Assembly (NCBI GenBank): GCA_002718095.1
Contig: PBDP01000004.1
Location: 150,467 to 158,235 of the forward strand
Length of the DNA stretch: 7,769 nucleotides
DNA from: Chloroflexota bacterium
Lineage (GTDB): Bacteria > Chloroflexota > Dehalococcoidia > Lucifugimonadales > UBA826
Direction of reading: 5' to 3'
The translations under genes and the position numbers were made by a program. Shown piece after piece: positions 1-6,650 of this stretch. Every line of letters begins with the position of its first letter. The first letter of the stretch is position 1. Below the pieces are notes generated by a model. It was not told the DNA's origin and did no database searches. It saw nothing but the letters and a program-made list of their open reading frames with translations.

Positions 1-2
1 TA

Positions 3-872
3 ATATGGTCATCTTTGAGAATTCTTTCTAGCAGAAAACGTATGAGTATGCCTGCTTGGGCTCCGGTTGACGTTGCCCTTTGGGATTTATCGGGGAAGAT
101 GGCTGGAATGCCTATTTATAAAATGCTAGGTGCTCAGAGACACGAAATCGAACCTTATGCAACATACTTGCCAAGATATACCAGTCCCGAAGGATATATT
201 CAAGAGGCAAATGAAATAATGAATGATGGTTTTAGGGCCTATAAAATCCACCCAGGTGCACTTAATACGAAAGATACTATAGAGATGGTGGATTTAGTTC
301 GAAATACAGTTGGAGATGATTTTCAACTAATGTTTGATCCTAATTGTGGATATGATTATTTTAAGGCTTTGAATATTGGTATGGCCTTAGATGAAAATGG
401 CTTTTACTGGTATGAAGATCCTGTTCCTTATTATGAAACAGATACTATATCTGAACTTACAAAGAGACTTAAAGTTCCGATTTGTATGAGTGATCAATCT
501 GAAAATCAATTTTCCCATGCTGCTAGATCTATAAGATCTAATTCTAATAGATCTTATAGGGGTGCTGCCGATAAATTGGGCATCACTGGATTAAAAAAAC
601 TTTGTTCTTTGGCTGAAGGATTTGGATTGAATTGCGAGATTGGAACCGCAGGAAATCCGACATTAGATATGGCTAATCTTCACGTTATATTTTCGGTTAA
701 AAATTGTACTTATTTTGAATGGTGGCAACCTCTTGAGGCTCATCAGTTTGGTCTAACAGAAAATATAAAACGTAATTCTAATGGAATGATTGAAGCTACT
801 GGCAAACCTGGATTAGGTTGTGATATTGATTGGGATTATATTAATTCTAATAAGATAGCTACTCTAGAATAA
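3..872 (+). CDS. Enolase-superfamily (mandelate racemase/muconate lactonizing type) enzyme, 5' end outside window
   Basis: This is probably a sugar-acid dehydratase or racemase of the COG4948 group. The frame is open from the left edge, so the TTG at 15 is not the real start. About 290 codons are visible, and family members run 370-400, so most of the N-terminal capping domain is missing. The capping/barrel hinge reads VDVALWDLSGK. Likely barrel residues are a K-x-H pair in AYKIHPG (Lys 243-245, His 249-251), the metal ligands Asp at 336-338 (MFDPN) and Glu at 414-416 (WYEDP), and a third ligand, probably Asp at 492-494 (MSDQ). The tail (ANLHV, then KPGLG) matches the family. Two positions look wrong: Ala at 564-566 and Gly at 642-644 sit where relatives I recall carry the Asp and His of the catalytic dyad. 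The patch before the Ala is built from repeated AGATCT. It may therefore be a divergent or impaired enzyme. The substrate cannot be told. Confidence 0.85.
   Translation: MWSSLRILSSRKRMSMPAWAPVDVALWDLSGKMAGMPIYKMLGAQRHEIEPYATYLPRYTSPEGYIQEANEIMNDGFRAYKIHPGALNTKDTIEMVDLVRNTVGDDFQLMFDPNCGYDYFKALNIGMALDENGFYWYEDPVPYYETDTISELTKRLKVPICMSDQSENQFSHAARSIRSNSNRSYRGAADKLGITGLKKLCSLAEGFGLNCEIGTAGNPTLDMANLHVIFSVKNCTYFEWWQPLEAHQFGLTENIKRNSNGMIEATGKPGLGCDIDWDYINSNKIATLE
525..559. repeat. Triplicated AGATCT with 12-bp inverted repeat inside the enolase-superfamily gene
   Basis: AGATCT occurs three times, at 525-530, 534-539 and 549-554, each in frame as Arg-Ser. The segment also forms a perfect 12-bp inverted repeat: CTATAAGATCTA at 529-540 and TAGATCTTATAG at 548-559, with a 7-nt spacer. 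The encoded peptide RSIRSNSNRSYRGA is polar and low in complexity where the family normally has a buried beta-strand carrying an Asp. Confidence 0.8.
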
Positions 873-964
873 TGGATTTTATTTCTGCTACAGCAACTAA
901 AAATTTCGCTTATGCAGATACAATTTTAGATTGGCTCTACAGTAAATATGTTGATAGAGATTGA
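872..964 (+). CDS. Short unrecognised ORF overlapping the upstream stop (TAATG)
   Basis: A 30-codon ORF starts at an ATG that shares one base with the TAA of the enolase-superfamily gene and ends in TGA. Such TAATG overlaps are typical of translational coupling. The peptide begins MDFISATATKNF and ends WLYSKYVDRD. It has no membrane segment or motif I recognise. It could be a real small coupled protein, the remnant of a decayed downstream gene, or chance. No Shine-Dalgarno sequence stands out, and the ORF lies just before a convergent gene. The remaining gap, 965-995, shows no clear terminator. Confidence 0.25.
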   Translation: MDFISATATKNFAYADTILDWLYSKYVDRD

Positions 965-995
965 ATGCTCTGAATCCGTTCGGGGTCGTCATTAG

Positions 996-1271
996 TTAAT
1001 TAGTCCTTCGTTTTCCTTTGTTTCTTTTAGAAGGTTGATTTTGTTCAAAAATTTGATTGATTCTTGCAATTGGGTTGTTTGAATAATCTTTTGGATGACC
1101 TGTGTGCCAGCATTCATGGTGTTTGCATTCGTATGCTGTTTGACTTCTACCATGGTTAGAAGAATCTGAATTAATTTGGGATAAAGCAAATAATGCAGCA
1201 TTTTTGTTGGGATATTTGATTTTGTTATTGCAATTCATATTAACAATTATAGATTTAACATAACTCTTCAT
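996..1271 (-). CDS. Small Cys/His zinc-ribbon-like protein of unknown function
   Basis: The 91-residue product resembles small proteins with an N-terminal KxxYxxxxxAxxAL segment followed by an aromatic-C-x-x-C/H...WH motif. Here the first part is KIKYPNKNAALFAL (residues 17-30) and the second is YECKHHECWHTGHPK (47-61), with candidate zinc ligands Cys49, His51/His52, Cys54, His56 and His59. The C-terminus is Lys/Arg-rich (residues 81-89). Relatives I recall are short, uncharacterised and sometimes phage-associated, so nucleic-acid binding is only a guess. The ATG at 1271 lies inside the 3' end of the rhamnonate-dehydratase-like gene (17-bp overlap), which suggests co-transcription. A second in-frame ATG at 1238 would avoid the overlap and keep the whole motif. 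Neither has a convincing ribosome binding site. The shorter frame at 992-1201 is judged a shadow. Confidence 0.55.
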   Translation of the reverse strand: MKSYVKSIIVNMNCNNKIKYPNKNAALFALSQINSDSSNHGRSQTAYECKHHECWHTGHPKDYSNNPIARINQIFEQNQPSKRNKGKRRTN

Positions 1272-2301
1272 TTAGCTCTACGCCAAACCCTGGCTTGTTA
1301 TTTGGAGATATAAATCCGTTTTCTGCATTGGGTTCTCCAATCCAGAGGTTGTCTTTTATTGCGTCTCGGGTTCCTGGTAATACTTCTGCTAAATCATCAC
1401 ATGAAGAAGAAACAATTAAATGGAGACCCCATATTTCGCCACCTCTATGCGGTACTACAGGTATATTTGCACTGTTAGCTAAATCTAGAATTTTCATCAT
1501 CGCTGTAATGCCGCCACACCATGTAATATCAGGTTGCCATAGATCAAGTGCGTTAGTATTTAAAATATCTTTAAATCCATGGTGAGTAAATTCATGTTCC
1601 CCTCCGGAGATCAATGTTGGCTTTGCTGATTCTTTAAGCATAGATTGTTCATTAAGATCATCGGGCGTTAGGACATCCTCAAACCAGTAAATCCCGAAAT
1701 CTTTTAAATGTCGAGACATACTTTTTGTTACCTCAGTATTCCATGTCATGTATGTATCGATCATTATTAAAGCTTCAGGTCCGAATATTTCACGTGCGAT
1801 TTTTGACTGTAATATTGCACTATCGTAATCTTGGTCCGAATACCATCGATGAGGGAATTTATGTGCTGTAAATCCCATTTCTGCATACCAATTTGGGTCT
1901 GTTCCAGTTGCATATGAACGAACCTTATCTTTATTACGTTTACCTATTAGTTGATATACAGGGACCTTTTCAGCTTTTCCTAATAAATCCCACAAAGCTA
2001 AATCAATTCCACTCATTGCCATGATCGCTATACCTTTTCGTCCATATGGGATAGATTCAAAATATATTTGATCCCAGATTTTACTGATATCGTCGACTGT
2101 ATCTACATTTTGATTTACTAGTATTTCAGAAAAATGATGATTTATTACTTCTACAGAAGCTTTCCCTCCGCCACCATAGCCATACCCAACAATTCCTATA
2201 TCTGTTTCAATTTTGACTACTATTTGCCATAAGTGAGTTCTCCAAGATGAGGGAATTGCCTTATATTTAGGATACACAGCTTTTATGTTAGTAATTTTCA
2301 T
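1255..2301 (-). CDS. L-rhamnonate dehydratase-like enolase-superfamily enzyme
   Basis: This is probably a Mg2+-dependent acid-sugar dehydratase that takes water from an aldonate to give a 2-keto-3-deoxy acid in the cytoplasm. The capping domain covers about residues 1-110 and the barrel 125-335. The metal ligands read Asp182 (MIDTY), Glu208 (YWFED) and Glu235 (SGGEHEF). The Asp258 (QPDITW)-His285 (VVPH) pair gives the catalytic dyad, and Lys148 lies in HKFPHRW. The run GGEHEFTHHGF...QPDITWCGGIT...PVVPH closely follows E. coli RhmD, so this is the nearest named family, but true substrate specificity is uncertain. At 348 residues it is shorter than RhmD (about 400), mainly at the N-terminus. 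The ATG at 2301 follows a weak GGTGA, and the protein begins at a natural first strand (MKITNIKAVY). It is divergent from the crotonase gene and continues into the small Cys/His ORF. Confidence 0.9.
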   Translation of the reverse strand: MKITNIKAVYPKYKAIPSSWRTHLWQIVVKIETDIGIVGYGYGGGGKASVEVINHHFSEILVNQNVDTVDDISKIWDQIYFESIPYGRKGIAIMAMSGIDLALWDLLGKAEKVPVYQLIGKRNKDKVRSYATGTDPNWYAEMGFTAHKFPHRWYSDQDYDSAILQSKIAREIFGPEALIMIDTYMTWNTEVTKSMSRHLKDFGIYWFEDVLTPDDLNEQSMLKESAKPTLISGGEHEFTHHGFKDILNTNALDLWQPDITWCGGITAMMKILDLANSANIPVVPHRGGEIWGLHLIVSSSCDDLAEVLPGTRDAIKDNLWIGEPNAENGFISPNNKPGFGVELNEELC

Positions 2302-2326
2302 TTATATCACCATTTAAAAAAGATAA

Positions 2327-2347
2327 GATATTGTGACAATTTATATC
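2327..2347. promoter_or_regulatory. Operator-like palindrome in divergent intergenic region
   Basis: The 113-bp gap between two divergent genes contains ATTGT-G-ACAAT (2330-2340), flanked by GATAT (2327-2331) and ATATC (2343-2347). The TTGT-N-ACAA core fits the loose GT...AC operator pattern of GntR/FadR-type regulators, which often control sugar-acid genes. No regulator gene is in the window, so this is inference. It sits close to the rhamnonate-dehydratase-like start, where a bound protein could block transcription. Confidence 0.35.
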
Positions 2348-2388
2348 GCATGTAAGAGTATTGATAATAATATAAAATTGATCTTGGG

Positions 2389-2394
2389 TATACT
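2389..2394 (+). promoter_or_regulatory. Possible -10 element for the crotonase gene
   Basis: TATACT lies 20 bp before the ATG at 2415, which would give a leader of about 14 nt. No good -35 exists at 16-18 bp; the nearest TTGATA (2361-2366) is 22 bp away. The ribosome binding site is AGAAGG at 2405-2410, 4 nt before the ATG, and it supports that start. Confidence 0.35.
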
Positions 2395-2414
2395 TTAGTT
2401 AAAAAGAAGGCAAC

Positions 2415-3194
2415 ATGACTATTTCTAAATTTGAAACTATTTTAGTTGATAGGAAAGATAGGGTAGGTATCATTACATTAAATAGGCCAGATCATCTAAA
2501 TGCGATGAATCGTACCATGCACAAAGAATTGCGTGACCAAATAGAAAGTTTTAATGAGGATGCATCGATAGGGGCTATAGTTATTACAGGATCTGGTCGT
2601 GCATATAGCGCAGGTGCTGATATAAGTGATTTTGAAAACCGAGATTTTAGAGGGTCTCCCGTTGATTCTTTTGTGCCAAAATGGCCCGACTTCATTAAGT
2701 ATTCGAAACCTGTTGTATGCGCGATCAACGGAGTAGCTGTTGGATTAGGTATAACTATGCCATTGAGTTGTGATATTAGAATTATGGCTGAAAGCGCCAA
2801 AGCTTCTTTTAGGTTTGCTTATATTGGCCTTGTGCCAGAATATGCAAGTAGTCATTTGCTTATTCAAGCTGTTGGTCATGGGAAAGCGATGGAATTCATG
2901 CTTACGGGCAAGATGATTGATTCGAAAGAAGCCTTGAGTTCAGGTTTAGTCAATTATGTATATCATGATGGTGTTATGTTGGATAAAGCAATAGAACTGG
3001 CTTCGCAAATAGCATTTAATCCTGAATGGCAGCTTGGTGAAATAAAAAAAATGATGCGTGAGCATCAATTCTTAGATGACACGAATCAAGTAATTGAAAA
3101 TGAAAATGTCATTTTTAATAAAGCTGCTAAAACAGATGCTCACAAGGAATTCCTTACATCGTTTAGGGAAAAAAGAAAACCTAATTATCATTAA
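2415..3194 (+). CDS. Enoyl-CoA hydratase/isomerase (crotonase superfamily)
   Basis: This crotonase-fold enzyme acts on acyl-CoA thioesters in the cytoplasm, hydrating or isomerising a double bond. At 259 residues it has full family length. Seen in order are the N-terminal strand ending ITLNRPDHLNAMN (20-32), the first oxyanion-hole loop AYSAGADI (63-70), the second, AINGVAVGLG (103-112), and SCDIRIMAESA (118-128). In rat mitochondrial hydratase the catalytic pair is Glu144 and Glu164. Glu160 (AMEFMLTG) matches the latter. The first Glu is absent from FRFAYIGLVPEYASS, but Glu142 in VPEYASS sits where delta3-delta2-enoyl-CoA isomerases carry theirs, so isomerase-type chemistry is at least as likely as hydration. 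The acyl chain specificity is unknown. It probably forms a two-gene operon with the amidotransferase-like gene 19 bp downstream. Confidence 0.9.
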   Translation: MTISKFETILVDRKDRVGIITLNRPDHLNAMNRTMHKELRDQIESFNEDASIGAIVITGSGRAYSAGADISDFENRDFRGSPVDSFVPKWPDFIKYSKPVVCAINGVAVGLGITMPLSCDIRIMAESAKASFRFAYIGLVPEYASSHLLIQAVGHGKAMEFMLTGKMIDSKEALSSGLVNYVYHDGVMLDKAIELASQIAFNPEWQLGEIKKMMREHQFLDDTNQVIENENVIFNKAAKTDAHKEFLTSFREKRKPNYH

Positions 3195-3213
3195 ATTAAT
3201 AGAGACCTGAAAA

Positions 3214-3861
3214 ATGAAACCAGATATCCCTACTATAGGAATTGCACGGGCACAAAAAAACGATATATCGGCTTATGAAGATATGTTATTAAAGCTTAGC
3301 GCCGGTGTCCAAATTATTGATTCGGAAGAAATTATTTCCGCATCATATGAAATTGAGAAAATAAATGCTCTTCTTTTGCCGGATGATTTTAACGATTCTA
3401 ATAGTGAGCAAAAAAAATGCGATTTATTAAATGTAGCATTAGAAAAAGAAATACCAATATTGGGTATCGGCAGTGGAATGCATATTTTGAACATTTCATT
3501 TGGAGGATCTATCTCTGATATTTCTATAGAAAATGACCATTACGCCGATAATGAAAACGACGCAGTTAATTATCATAGAATATTTATTTCGCCCGGTTCA
3601 AGGTTATCTATGACTTTGGGGTCTGGAGGATTTGTTAGGGTAAATAGTAATCATAAAAAATGCATTAAAGAGTCTGGCAAGGCACAAAAGTTGATGTCTA
3701 CTGCTTGGGGATTAGAAGATGGAATTATTGAGGCGCTAGAGAGTCCAGTACACGATTGGGTCTTAGGTGTTCAGTTTTTGCCTCAAAGACGCGGAGAAAT
3801 GCCTCCTCATTTTGACAAGTTGTTCAATATTTTAGTTGAAAAGGCTAAATCCACAATATAG
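3214..3861 (+). CDS. PuuD-like class I glutamine amidotransferase pseudoenzyme (peptidase C26 fold)
   Basis: The fold matches gamma-glutamyl-GABA hydrolase (PuuD)-type proteins. PILGIGSGMHILNISFGGS (81-99) aligns with the nucleophile elbow P-x-LGICRGMQ-LN-x-x-FGG. VNSNH (143-147) aligns with VNSLHHQ, LEDGIIEALESP (167-178) with DGviEaie, and WVLGVQFLPQ (182-191) with the GVQWHPE block. The frame is intact, yet the catalytic positions are changed: Cys to Gly86 (next Arg to Ser87), His to Leu189 and Glu to Gln191. The oxyanion-side LLLPGG has become LLLPDD (53-58). With all three triad residues gone, amide hydrolysis by the usual mechanism should be impossible, so a binding, scaffold or regulatory role is inferred. 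It has 215 residues against about 250 for PuuD. The ATG is preceded only by a weak GAG. It ends 173 bp before gyrA. Confidence 0.8.
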   Translation: MKPDIPTIGIARAQKNDISAYEDMLLKLSAGVQIIDSEEIISASYEIEKINALLLPDDFNDSNSEQKKCDLLNVALEKEIPILGIGSGMHILNISFGGSISDISIENDHYADNENDAVNYHRIFISPGSRLSMTLGSGGFVRVNSNHKKCIKESGKAQKLMSTAWGLEDGIIEALESPVHDWVLGVQFLPQRRGEMPPHFDKLFNILVEKAKSTI

Positions 3862-3880
3862 GCTGTTTAAATGACTCTGA

Positions 3881-3903
3881 ACCACTACTTTTTGTGGTAT
3901 AAT
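3881..3903 (+). promoter_or_regulatory. Extended -10 promoter for gyrA with overlapping hairpin
   Basis: TGGTATAAT at 3895-3903 is a perfect extended -10 (TGnTATAAT). No good -35 is found at 16-18 bp, as is common for extended -10 promoters. Transcription would start near 3910, leaving a leader of about 125 nt. The element overlaps an inverted repeat, ACCAC (3881-3885) and GTGGT (3894-3898), which could be an operator or coincidence. Confidence 0.65.
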
Positions 3904-4024
3904 CCAGTCATGAATTAGCTTGCTTTCAAAAGCTTTAAAAATGATGGTTTGGGATAGGGTACACATAAAAATTTAAATGATGTTATGAGAGATCTAATTT
4001 TTACTAAAATCCCTAGGCAAGAAT

Positions 4025-4029
4025 AGGAG
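4025..4029 (+). promoter_or_regulatory. Shine-Dalgarno of gyrA
   Basis: AGGAG lies 5 nt before the ATG at 4035 and fixes that start. It overlaps the TAG (4024-4026) of a 13-codon ORF beginning at 3985, which may or may not be translated. The rest of the 3862-4034 leader shows no riboswitch-like conserved element that I recognise. Confidence 0.8.
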
Positions 4030-4034
4030 AATTT

Positions 4035-6575
4035 ATGACAACAAATAAGACAGATTTCGGGTTTGTAGAACCAACTCAATTAGTAGAAGAAATGAGGGAC
4101 TCTTATCTGGATTATGCAATGAGTGTGATAGTGTCTAGGGCATTACCAGATGTTAGAGATGGGCTTAAGCCTGTGCAGCGTCGTATTCTATTCGCCATGA
4201 ATGATCTAGGAATGAGATCAAATTCTTCATATAAGAAAAGCGCTAGGTTGGTCGGAGAAGTTTTAGGTAAGTGGCACCCACATGGCGACGGGGCTGTTTA
4301 TGCTGCTATGGTTAGGTTGGCTCAAGATTTTACAGTTAGAATGCCTCTAGTTGACGGCCAAGGTAATTTTGGTAGTATTGATAATGACCCAGCAGCAGCT
4401 ATGAGATACACAGAGGCTCGACTTAGTAGTGTTGCCGATGAAATGTTAGCTAATTTAGATCAAGATACCGTTGACTGGACATCAAATTTTGATGACACCT
4501 TGAGAGAGCCATCTGTGCTCCCTGCGAGACTCCCCAATTTATTAGTTAATGGGGCTTCTGGTATTGCTGTTGGTATGGCAACTAATATTCCTCCGCATAA
4601 TCTTAGAGAAGTTTGCAACGCAATTAATGCATTAATTGATAATCCGGATTTAACATCGGAAGACTTAATTAAATATGTTAAAGGGCCGGATTTTCCAACT
4701 GGTGGAACAATTATGGGAAAAGAAGGTATTAGAAATGCATATACTACTGGTAAAGGGCAAATTATTGTTAGAGCAGTTGCAGAAGTTGAAGAAAGTTCTT
4801 CTTCAGGGCGTAGATTTCGAATTATTGTTACGGAATTACCTTATCAGGTCAATAAGTCGGAATTGATAGCGAAAACAGCATTGTTAGTTAAGAATAAGAG
4901 AATAGAAGGTATATCTGAAATCAGAGACGAATCTGACCGAGATGGGATGAGAATTGTTTATGAATTACGTAATGGAGTTCAGCCTCAAGTTATTTTAAAT
5001 AATCTTTACAAACAAACGGCTCTTCAGTCTTCTTTTTCGGCAAACATGTTGGCTTTAATTGATGGAAAACCGGCACTCGTCACATTAAAAACTGCTGTTC
5101 AGCAGTATATTAAGTTTAGGCAAGAGGTTATTAGAAGGCGAACAGAATTTGAACTGAAAAAAGCTGAAGATAGAGCCCATATTTTAGCTGGATTAAGAAT
5201 TGCTATTCAGAATCTTGATGAAGTTATAGCATTGATTAGAAGTTCAGATGATGTTGAGTCAGCTAGAACTGACCTAATGTCTAAATTTGATCTAGATCAA
5301 CCTCAAGCTCAAGCTATATTAGATATGCAGCTGAGACGTTTAGCTGCATTAGAAATTGAAAAATTAGAAAATGAATATCAAGATTTACAAAAGCTTATTA
5401 AAGATCTGAAAGATTTGTTGGCTGATGAAGATAAGATTAGGGCAGTTGTTAAAGATGAGACAGAAGAATTAAAAACTAAAGTTGCGGATAAGAGAAGAAC
5501 GCAAATAAGCTCTGCAGATTGGGATTTAAGTCGAGAGGAGTTAGAAGCTCACGAGCAAATAGTGATTACATACAGCCAAGGTGGATATGTAAAACGTATA
5601 CCTTCAGACACATTTAGAAGGCAGCACAGGGGAGGCAAAGGTGTGTCTGGAATGAACACAAAAGATGGTGATCCTATTAAGGACTTATTAGTTGTTGATA
5701 CCCATGACAAACTTATGTTTTTTACAAATAAAGGTAGAGTATTGTCTAAAGTTGGCTACGAATTAAGAGCTGATGTTAGTAGGAATACAAGAGGGGTACC
5801 TGTAGCAAATATCATAAATGTATGGGATACAGAATCTATTAGTGCTTTAATTGGTGTTGGTAAAAAACAATATGAAGAATTCCAATATTTAGTTTTAGGC
5901 ACTCGTAAAGGTCGGGTTAAGAGAATCAATTTAAGTGACGTAGAGAAAATACGTCCGTCTGGCCTGATTATTATGAATTTAAAAGATGATGATGAATTAG
6001 TTTCTGTTAAATTGGCTAAAGATGACGATGACATAATGTTTATATCTGAACAGGGCATGGGAATTAGGTTTTCAGTTAATGATTTACCTATAAGAAGACG
6101 AGCTGCAGGTGGAGTTAAAGGAATGTCTTTAAGAACAGGAGATAGGGTTGTGGCGATGGATGTTGGAAATGATGATAGTCGTCTAATGGTTATTAGTAAA
6201 TTAGGTAAAGGCAAAATTAATCGCTTAGGTCCTGCTTCAGGTGATGGGTATGGCTATAGAAGACAAGGTAGAGCAGGATTAGGTCTGAGAGCTATGAATC
6301 TGACAAAGAACACAGGCCCTGTTGCGGATGCTCAAATTGTTGATGACGCTCAGGAAGTATATATTGTTTCAGAAAATGCACAGATTATAAGAATAGACCT
6401 TAGGGAAGTTAAAAAGACTAAGGGGCGTATTTCTCAAGGAGTTAAGATATTTGATCCTAGGCCAGGAGATTCTGTGTCTTCGTTATATTGTGCAAAAGAG
6501 TTTGAAATTGAAGATGAACCCGCTAAAGAAGAAAAAACATCTCCAAAGAAATCTGTAGATAAAAAGAAAAAATAA
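4035..6575 (+). CDS. gyrA: DNA gyrase subunit A
   Basis: GyrA is the DNA-cutting subunit of the A2B2 gyrase, which puts negative supercoils into DNA using ATP bound by GyrB. The 846 residues are a normal length. The winged-helix/tower breakage domain covers about 10-500, with catalytic Tyr125 in [11 protein letters not shown] long coiled coil spans about 360-490. The C-terminal beta-pinwheel (about 505-820) starts with the GyrA box QHRGGKG (530-536; canonical QRRGGRG), which separates gyrase from topoisomerase IV. The tail after 823 is charged and ends in a Lys run. In the quinolone region, [11 protein letters not shown], the E. coli Ser83 position is Gly86 and the Asp87 position is Ala90, so both drug-anchoring side chains are missing. 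gyrB is not in the window. The gene has its own promoter and a good Shine-Dalgarno. Confidence 0.98.
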   Translation: MTTNKTDFGFVEPTQLVEEMRDSYLDYAMSVIVSRALPDVRDGLKPVQRRILFAMNDLGMRSNSSYKKSARLVGEVLGKWHPHGDGAVYAAMVRLAQDFTVRMPLVDGQGNFGSIDNDPAAAMRYTEARLSSVADEMLANLDQDTVDWTSNFDDTLREPSVLPARLPNLLVNGASGIAVGMATNIPPHNLREVCNAINALIDNPDLTSEDLIKYVKGPDFPTGGTIMGKEGIRNAYTTGKGQIIVRAVAEVEESSSSGRRFRIIVTELPYQVNKSELIAKTALLVKNKRIEGISEIRDESDRDGMRIVYELRNGVQPQVILNNLYKQTALQSSFSANMLALIDGKPALVTLKTAVQQYIKFRQEVIRRRTEFELKKAEDRAHILAGLRIAIQNLDEVIALIRSSDDVESARTDLMSKFDLDQPQAQAILDMQLRRLAALEIEKLENEYQDLQKLIKDLKDLLADEDKIRAVVKDETEELKTKVADKRRTQISSADWDLSREELEAHEQIVITYSQGGYVKRIPSDTFRRQHRGGKGVSGMNTKDGDPIKDLLVVDTHDKLMFFTNKGRVLSKVGYELRADVSRNTRGVPVANIINVWDTESISALIGVGKKQYEEFQYLVLGTRKGRVKRINLSDVEKIRPSGLIIMNLKDDDELVSVKLAKDDDDIMFISEQGMGIRFSVNDLPIRRRAAGGVKGMSLRTGDRVVAMDVGNDDSRLMVISKLGKGKINRLGPASGDGYGYRRQGRAGLGLRAMNLTKNTGPVADAQIVDDAQEVYIVSENAQIIRIDLREVKKTKGRISQGVKIFDPRPGDSVSSLYCAKEFEIEDEPAKEEKTSPKKSVDKKKK

Positions 6576-6598
6576 TTTACTATAATGTCTGTAAATTA
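6573..6598 (+). repeat. 8-bp hairpin at the gyrA stop codon
   Basis: TAATTTAC (6573-6580, beginning with the gyrA TAA) and GTAAATTA (6591-6598) form a perfect 8-bp stem with a 10-nt loop. It is AT-rich and probably weak. The loop contains TATAAT, which I do not take as a promoter. It lies just ahead of the much stronger stem at 6611-6650, and the two may act together at the 3' end of gyrA mRNA. Confidence 0.5.
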
Positions 6599-6610
6599 CC
6601 GTTCTTCTGA

Positions 6611-6650
6611 AGTTTCTGAGTAATAACTTTTTAGTTATTACTCAGAAACT
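6611..6650. terminator. 18-bp perfect hairpin between convergent genes, likely bidirectional terminator
   Basis: AGTTTCTGAGTAATAACT (6611-6628) is perfectly complementary to 6633-6650 around a TTTT loop. It sits between gyrA (plus) and the glycosylase gene (minus) and overlaps the TAG of the latter by two bases, the usual place for a shared terminator. Neither strand has a U-tract after the stem, so it is not a standard intrinsic terminator. It may instead block 3' exonucleases or work with Rho. Confidence 0.6.

Noticed and set aside
992-1201. 69-residue minus-strand ORF
   Set aside because: It overlaps the Cys/His ORF in another frame and has no motif; the competing frame carries a recognisable Cys/His pattern.
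1295-1585. 96-residue plus-strand ORF
   Set aside because: It lies opposite the rhamnonate-dehydratase-like gene, whose barrel motifs are clear; no coding features of its own.
2492-2800. 102-residue minus-strand ORF
   Set aside because: It is antisense to the crotonase gene and reads as a shadow of it.
3273-3494. 73-residue minus-strand ORF
   Set aside because: It is antisense to the amidotransferase-like gene, with no motif of its own.
4788-4805. GAAGAA/TTCTTC hairpin in gyrA
   Set aside because: It is a short by-product of Glu and Ser codons in a variable loop.
4675-4866. 63-residue plus-strand ORF
   Set aside because: It lies within gyrA in another frame and has no independent support.
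5756-6214. 152-residue minus-strand ORF
   Set aside because: It is antisense to the GyrA C-terminal domain; its length follows from AT-rich codon bias of gyrA.
6581-6586. TATAAT resembling a -10 element
   Set aside because: It lies in a hairpin loop between convergent genes with no -35 and no plus-strand gene downstream.
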